Source: Nageia nagi (lineage: Eukaryota; Pinophyta). Taken from it: DNA of 64,000 nt. The position numbers and the translations under genes are program-made. The stretch lies in assembly GCA_050084985.1 (NCBI GenBank), contig JBITNC010000001.1, forward strand, positions 179,552,001 to 179,616,000, given 5' to 3'. Shown piece by piece: positions 61,760 through 64,000 of the stretch. Each line of letters opens with the position of its first letter. The first letter of the stretch is position 1. The notes under the pieces were generated by a model. It was not told the origin of the DNA, did not search any database, and worked only from the letters and a program-made list of their open reading frames with translations.

Positions 61760-64000
61760 TACTCCCCCTTGATGCTAAGTGGACTTACCAGGAAGTTCCT
61801 TAGCTTCAAAAACTGAGCTTTGACAATGGCTTTGGTAAAAATATCAGCCACATTATCCAAAGTATTAATATGTCTAAGCTCCACTATCTTCTTCTTCACC
61901 ATGTCTCTTATGAAGTGATACTTCATATCAAAATGCTTTGACCTGCTATGATGGATTGGATTTTGTGCCAATTGGATGGCACTCTTCTTGTCACAATATA
62001 GAATAGTAGCACCACTTTGAATCTCACAAAGCTCCTCTAGAATCTTCCTTAACCACAATGCTTGAGCACTAGCACTTGTGATTGCAATATACTCCGCTTT
62101 GGTTGATGAAAGAGCCACCATACTTTGTTTCTTTGAACTCCATGTTATCATACCTGAACCAAGACTGAAGCATTGTCCGGATGTACTCTTCCTATCATCA
62201 ATGTTGCTCCCCCAATCTGAATCACTATAGCCAACAAGTTTGACACTCCCATGTTTGACGTACTGGATGCCAAAATCAATTGTTCCTTGAACATATCTCA
62301 GAATTCTCTTTGCTACTTTCATGTGTGACTTAAATGGATCACCCATATACCTAGATACAAGTGATGTAGCAAATGCAATATTGGGCCTAGTGTTTGTGAG
62401 AAACATGAGACTCCCTACAATGGATCTATAAGTGGTTACATTGACTCTCACTCCCCCATCATCCTTACAAAGAAGCTCACCATGAGCAATTGGAGTGGGT
62501 AGTGGTTTACAACTTTCCATACCAAATTTCAACAACATATCTTTAGCATACTTGCTTTGACATACAAAGATTTCATCATTACATCGATATACTTCCAATC
62601 CTAAGAAGTAGTGCATAAGACCCAAGTCTTTCATTTCAAATTCATCCATCATTTTATTTTTGAATTCATTATTCAATTTAGAAGAATTACCCATATAAAT
62701 CAAATCATCAACATATAAACAAACAAGTATAAGATAAATACCTTGCTTCATGATGTAGAGGGTAGGTTCATTCTTGCTCCTTTGGAAACCATATTGTTGA
62801 AAGTAGCCATCTATCCTTGAATACCATGCCCTTGGTGCTTTCTTTAGGCCATACAAAGCCTTCTTCAATTTGTAGACTAGATGCTCTTTTCCTTTGATGA
62901 CGAAACCTTGAGGTTGTTCCACATAAACCTCTTCTTGCAAGTAGCCATTCAAAAATGCACTTGTCACATCCATGTGCATTACTTTCCACCCTTTGTGGGT
63001 AGCCAAAGAAAGGACCAACCTGATTGTCTCTTGTCTTGCTACCGGTGCGAAAGTCTCTTCATAATCAATGCCATATTTTTGCTTGAACCCCTTTGCAACA
63101 AGCCTTGCTTTGTGCTTTTCAATAGTTCCATCACTATTGTATTTGGTCTTGTAGACCCATTTGCAACCTATACATTTCTTGTCTTTTGGAAGCTCCACAA
63201 GCTCCCAAGTTTCATTCTTTTCAATAGAATGCATTTCTTCCTCCATTGCCTTCATCCACAAATCATTAGTACAAGCATTTTCAAAACAAGAGGGCTCAAC
63301 ATCAATGCTAGTCATAAGTGCATAATTGACAATATCACCACTATGATCTTCATTTTCATCATCTCCATACATATTCAAATTTTCAAGTCTAGATACAACA
63401 TTTTCCATCTCTTTTGCTTGACTTCTTGTGATTCTCTTAGTGAAATTTGTATCTAAAATATTAGAAGTAGGATGATTTGCCAAAATTCTCTTCCACTTTT
63501 TAATATTTTTCTTTGCTTGACTCAATGGATTTGGTGGGCTTGAGGTACTTGGTGTGCAAGGTGAAGGAGGACTCTCTTGGCCTTGGCCATTTGTGGGCTC
63601 AACATTTGCATTATTGGGCTCATTAGAAGAATCTTCATTGGCTGGTCCAACATCTTCTGTGAATTTTGGATGACCACCATTCTTCCCCCCTTCATCAAAA
63701 ATCACATCTCTTGATATTACAATTTGCTTTATTTTTGGATTGTAGAGTCTATATGCCTTAGAATTTTCACAATAACCCACAAAAACACATGCTTGGCTTT
63801 TTGGATCAAGTTTTTTTCTTTTTTCATCAGGAATGTGTGCATATGCTAAACAACCAAAAACTCTAAAATGTGCAACATTTGGCTTTCTTTTATACCATGC
63901 TTCATAGGGGGTGATTCCTTCCAATGATTTAGTTGGGCTCCTATTAAGAATGTAAACACTTGTTCTACATGCATCAGCCCAAAACTTATATTCCAAATCT
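61723..64000 (-). CDS. Ty1/Copia pol: integrase C-terminal part, reverse transcriptase and RNase H (partial)
   Basis: A single open frame of 757 codons up to base 63996, still open at the window edge; the true start lies to the right. Residue numbers count from 63996. The integrase end holds [12 protein letters not shown] and [12 protein letters not shown] (about 16-57), then a Pro/Ser/Asn-rich linker (about 100-190). RT begins with [20 protein letters not shown] (about 260), has [11 protein letters not shown] and [19 protein letters not shown] (about 315-370), and the catalytic YVDD at 427-430. RNase H has [36 protein letters not shown] and a final [10 protein letters not shown]. All key residues I can check are present. 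The last 11 codons lie in the LTR beyond the polypurine tract. It is probably functional or only recently silenced. Confidence 0.95.
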   Translation of the reverse strand, partial: DLEYKFWADACRTSVYILNRSPTKSLEGITPYEAWYKRKPNVAHFRVFGCLAYAHIPDEKRKKLDPKSQACVFVGYCENSKAYRLYNPKIKQIVISRDVIFDEGGKNGGHPKFTEDVGPANEDSSNEPNNANVEPTNGQGQESPPSPCTPSTSSPPNPLSQAKKNIKKWKRILANHPTSNILDTNFTKRITRSQAKEMENVVSRLENLNMYGDDENEDHSGDIVNYALMTSIDVEPSCFENACTNDLWMKAMEEEMHSIEKNETWELVELPKDKKCIGCKWVYKTKYNSDGTIEKHKARLVAKGFKQKYGIDYEETFAPVARQETIRLVLSLATHKGWKVMHMDVTSAFLNGYLQEEVYVEQPQGFVIKGKEHLVYKLKKALYGLKKAPRAWYSRIDGYFQQYGFQRSKNEPTLYIMKQGIYLILVCLYVDDLIYMGNSSKLNNEFKNKMMDEFEMKDLGLMHYFLGLEVYRCNDEIFVCQSKYAKDMLLKFGMESCKPLPTPIAHGELLCKDDGGVRVNVTTYRSIVGSLMFLTNTRPNIAFATSLVSRYMGDPFKSHMKVAKRILRYVQGTIDFGIQYVKHGSVKLVGYSDSDWGSNIDDRKSTSGQCFSLGSGMITWSSKKQSMVALSSTKAEYIAITSASAQALWLRKILEELCEIQSGATILYCDKKSAIQLAQNPIHHSRSKHFDMKYHFIRDMVKKKIVELRHINTLDNVADIFTKAIVKAQFLKLRNFLVSPLSIKGEYVGSISNMIPES
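61761..61770 (-). other. Polypurine tract of the Copia element
   Basis: On the minus strand, AAGGGGGAGT one base before the TGTTGG of the LTR. It is translated as part of pol (IKGEY). Confidence 0.85.

Larger units (their letters stand above)
61479..64000 (-). mobile_element. Ty1/Copia retrotransposon, minus strand, continues past right edge
   Basis: 3' LTR 61479-61759, polypurine tract 61761-61770, then pol open to the window edge. It has the clean structure of a recent insertion, unlike every other element here. It was inserted into the 5' LTR of the Gypsy element. The 5-base target duplication should be GGTCT (61474-61478), with its partner beyond 64000. Confidence 0.9.

Noticed and set aside
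62881-63456. 191-codon frame on the plus strand
   Set aside because: Shadow of the well-supported Copia pol frame on the opposite strand.

Overview
This is AT-rich nuclear DNA from a large-genome seed plant, seen here as a graveyard of nested transposable elements. I found no host gene, tRNA, rRNA or CRISPR array that I can support. The plant assignment rests on the element types: Ty1/Copia and Ty3/Gypsy chromovirus polyproteins, the plant initiator-tRNA-Met primer site (TGGTATCAGAGC and close variants), an L1-type ORF1 with a plant-style DUF4283 plus zinc knuckle, and gag-only LTR elements. The many old, frameshifted copies left in place suggest slow DNA removal, as in conifers and other large plant genomes. 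The species cannot be read from the sequence.

Layout. 1-7108: an LTR element with no visible coding capacity (LARD-like), cut by the left edge of the window and inserted inside a Copia reverse transcriptase whose remainder is 7112-8390. 8690-8850: a possible tRNA-derived SINE. About 12780-22673: a minus-strand Gypsy chromovirus whose RT-RNase H segment is present three times in tandem (period about 1.07 kb). The middle copy is split by a complete plus-strand chromovirus (15918-21448; 400-bp LTRs; target duplication CCATT). 23270-25490 and 26985-30080: two different decayed plus-strand Copia elements with one LTR between them. 30130-35060: mostly unassigned AT-rich DNA with a possible LINE tail.

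35061-54801: an old gag-only element (LTRs 35061-36992 and 45987-46543 plus 54133-54801). Its right LTR was split by a second gag-only element (46544-54127; target duplication ATAAG), and the intact left LTR supplies the empty site. Inside the outer element lie a TATA box followed by a roughly 345-bp CT microsatellite and an antisense LINE ORF1 relic. 55424-56089: a 666-bp element with long terminal inverted repeats (MITE-like). 56381-61478: a minus-strand Gypsy element with both LTR regions. Its 5' LTR is cut at 61479 by the youngest-looking element, a minus-strand Copia whose pol frame is open from 61723 to the right edge.

The coding pieces are gag, protease, integrase, reverse transcriptase, RNase H and chromodomain fragments of retrotransposons. 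Only the Copia at the right edge looks potentially functional. Several relics carry clean internal deletions of one domain: RNase H in the inserted chromovirus, the integrase core in both minus-strand Gypsy elements, and the RT palm in the Copia at 27-30 kb. LTR divergence, judged by eye, agrees with the nesting order, since inserted elements are less diverged than their hosts.
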